This document shows, in pieces, positions 30,886 to 32,588 of a stretch of DNA of 32,588 bases. Every line of letters begins with the position of its first letter. Position 1 is the stretch's first letter. Made by a program: the position numbers and the translations under genes. Source of the stretch: Gammaproteobacteria bacterium. GTDB lineage: Bacteria; Pseudomonadota; Gammaproteobacteria; Steroidobacterales; Woeseiaceae. The stretch spans positions 1-32,588 of the forward strand of contig JAOUIH010000035.1 in assembly GCA_029884165.1 (NCBI GenBank), given 5' to 3'. Under the pieces are notes generated by a model. It made no database searches, was not told the DNA's origin, and saw nothing but the letters and a program-made list of their open reading frames with translations.

Positions 30886-32588
30886 TGCCGCTCGACGGAC
30901 AGCGCGTGCTGGCTCTCGGGCGGATGGCCTCCCGCCCGTTGGCGCGCTTGCTCGAATCCCTGGGCGCCGTCATCGTCCCCGGGCAGCCAGCGGAGCTGGC
31001 CGAGGGCTGCCAGTTCGCTATCGACGACCTGGGACTGGAGCTGCTGGCCGAGCAGGGCTGGGACCGCCGGGCAGTCGAGCGGCACAACCCGGCGCTCATC
31101 CACGCCTCCGTCACGACTTTCGGCAGCGGCGGTCCGCGCTCGGCATGGCGCGGCGGCGAACTCGTAGCCTCCGCCATGGGCGGCACGCTGCGGCTCACCG
31201 GTGACCCCGATCGCCGCCCCGTCAAGGAAGCGCGCGACGCCTGCACGTTCCACGCGGACATGGTCGCAGCGGCCGGCATGATGGCCGCTCACTGGGAGCG
31301 GGTTTCCACCGGCAAGGGCCGGCATGTCGACGTGTCGATCCAGGAAGTAGCTTTCAATCGCAACGTGAGCGGCACGCTGGCATGGCAGTTCGACCGCCGC
31401 AAGCTGCAACGCGCCGGCAGCGCCCTCAACTACGGCCTGGCCAGGGTCAGGTGTATCTGGGCCCTCGCCGATGGCTGGTGCTTTCACACGCTGATGACGG
31501 GTCGCTTCGGGGCGCCCGCGAACCGGGCGCTGTCCGACTGGATCGACGCGACGGGCTGCCCGAATCCGCTCAAGGGTGTCGACTGGCTGAGCTACAACCG
31601 TTCGACGCTGGATCCGGCGACGCGTGCCGGGTGGGAACGGGCGATTGCCGCATTCTTCGCAACGCGCACGAAACACGACATCGCGACCGAGGGCAGGCGC
31701 CGCGGCATCAACGCCTGCGTCGTGGCGGCACCGGCCGACGTCCTCGCGGATCCGCATCTCCGCCAGCGCGGATTCTGGCGCGAGCGGGACGGGCTGGCGG
31801 AGCCGGGGCGCTTCGTCCGGATCGAAGCCGGGACTAAAGGCGGCGCCGGGCGCGACGCGCGGGCAGGCGGACGCGGTCCGCTCGCCGGTCTGCGCGTGCT
31901 CGATTTCTCGTGGGCGCTGGTCGGCTCGATCACGACCAAGACGCTCGGCGATCTCGGGGCGGACGTCGTCAAGGTCGAGAGCCGCTTGCGGCCATGCCTC
32001 AGCCGGCTCGACGTCCAGGTCGGCGCCTCCCGGCCCGGCAACCTGGACGACAAGCCCTGGTTCGCGCACCTCAATACCTCGAAGCAGAGCCTCGCCCTGA
32101 ACATGAAGCACCCGCGCGCCCCCGAGGTGCTGGCGCCGCTGCTCGAGTGGGCCGACGTCGTCGTCGAGAACTTCTCGCCCGGCACGATGGCCAGGCTCGG
32201 ACTGGACTTCGCCAGCCTGTCGCGGCGCCGGCCCGGGCTCGTGATGATCTCGGGCAGCGTTTACGGACAGACCGGACCGCTGGCCGAGGAATGGGGCGTC
32301 GACGGCACCGGCGGCGCGCTGTCCGGCAGGACCTACCTGACCGGCTGGCCGGATCGCGACCCCGTGGTGCCGGGTTCCGTGCCTTACGGGGACGTCATAC
32401 TGCCGTTCGTCATGGCGGCAGCGGGCCTCGCGACGCTCGCTGCGCGAAAGGACTCCGGTCAGGGCGCGCACGTCGATGCGTCGATGTACGAGGTCTGCGT
32501 GCAGCAGATGAAGGACGCGATCTTCGAGAGCCAGCGCGGCGCCGAGCCACAGCGTCGCGGCAACGAGGACGGGGGCGTATTCCGGCAG
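30882..32588 (+). CDS. Tandem class III CoA-transferase (CaiB/BaiF), 3'-truncated by window edge
   Basis: The frame is open from ATG 30882 to the edge (569 codons). A first CoA-transferase half (residues about 1-300) begins LDGQRVLALG and includes FGSGGPRSAWRGGELVASAMGG and GKGRHVDVSIQE, whose Asp150 is the likely CoA-thioester-forming residue. A second full domain then begins at GPLAGLRVLDFSWALVG, with DLGADVVKVES, LNTSKQSLALNMK, VVVENFSPGTMARLGLD, GSVYGQTGPLAEEWGVD and GQGAHVDASMYE (Asp532). Both catalytic Asp residues are retained. Class III enzymes swap CoA between carboxylic acids, and fused pairs act as single-chain dimers in related proteins. It likely activates the acid brought in by the TRAP permeases. 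The start overlaps the preceding stop. Confidence 0.9.
   Translation, partial: MMPLDGQRVLALGRMASRPLARLLESLGAVIVPGQPAELAEGCQFAIDDLGLELLAEQGWDRRAVERHNPALIHASVTTFGSGGPRSAWRGGELVASAMGGTLRLTGDPDRRPVKEARDACTFHADMVAAAGMMAAHWERVSTGKGRHVDVSIQEVAFNRNVSGTLAWQFDRRKLQRAGSALNYGLARVRCIWALADGWCFHTLMTGRFGAPANRALSDWIDATGCPNPLKGVDWLSYNRSTLDPATRAGWERAIAAFFATRTKHDIATEGRRRGINACVVAAPADVLADPHLRQRGFWRERDGLAEPGRFVRIEAGTKGGAGRDARAGGRGPLAGLRVLDFSWALVGSITTKTLGDLGADVVKVESRLRPCLSRLDVQVGASRPGNLDDKPWFAHLNTSKQSLALNMKHPRAPEVLAPLLEWADVVVENFSPGTMARLGLDFASLSRRRPGLVMISGSVYGQTGPLAEEWGVDGTGGALSGRTYLTGWPDRDPVVPGSVPYGDVILPFVMAAAGLATLAARKDSGQGAHVDASMYEVCVQQMKDAIFESQRGAEPQRRGNEDGGVFRQ

Overview
The window is high-GC bacterial DNA, densely coding on both strands, with Shine-Dalgarno-led genes. 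It contains outer-membrane proteins (a TonB-dependent receptor and a type Va autotransporter ending in Phe), lipoproteins and a TRAP transporter. This fits a Gram-negative proteobacterium, most likely an aerobic, probably marine or soil gammaproteobacterium. The taxonomic guess is inference only. I found no rRNA, tRNA, CRISPR array, integrase or intact transposase.

Layout. (1) 1-297, minus: the start of a winged-helix regulator that runs off the left edge. (2) 442-4208, plus: small metabolic genes, namely cupin, 4-OT-like tautomerase, SDR oxidoreductase, a secreted-looking carbamoylase/hydantoinase-type amidohydrolase and a crotonase-fold protein. A hairpin cluster lies at 1064-1156. (3) 4285-4914, minus: a coiled-coil envelope protein of unknown function, divergent from (4). 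(4) 5188-17808, plus: a single 4206-residue autotransporter taking up 39% of the window. About 54 spaced copies of an RTX-like GGxGxDxI motif sit in ~65-residue repeats, interrupted by a second repeated module and followed by a beta-barrel. (5) 17882-24030, minus: M20 peptidase lipoprotein, sulfatase lipoprotein and TonB-dependent receptor, read receptor to sulfatase to peptidase. (6) 24300-26111, plus: an S15/CocE-type hydrolase lipoprotein, divergent from the receptor. (7) 26143-26826, minus: a GntR/FCD regulator. (8) 26893-32588, plus: a tightly overlapped operon of CapA-like metallophosphatase-fold protein, TRAP small and large permeases, a 2-hydroxyacyl-CoA dehydratase-like protein and a tandem class III CoA-transferase that runs off the right edge.

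The most informative signal is a 21-bp AT-rich element present three times. One copy lies 54 nt upstream of the receptor, one lies 55 nt upstream of the hydrolase (same orientation relative to its gene), and a third lies between gntR and capA. It suggests that regions 5-8 form one GntR-controlled uptake and catabolic regulon. In that model the receptor brings a substrate across the outer membrane; the hydrolase, sulfatase and peptidase trim it; the TRAP permeases import the product; and the CoA-transferase and dehydratase-like protein process it as a CoA thioester. The substrate is not identifiable from the sequence.
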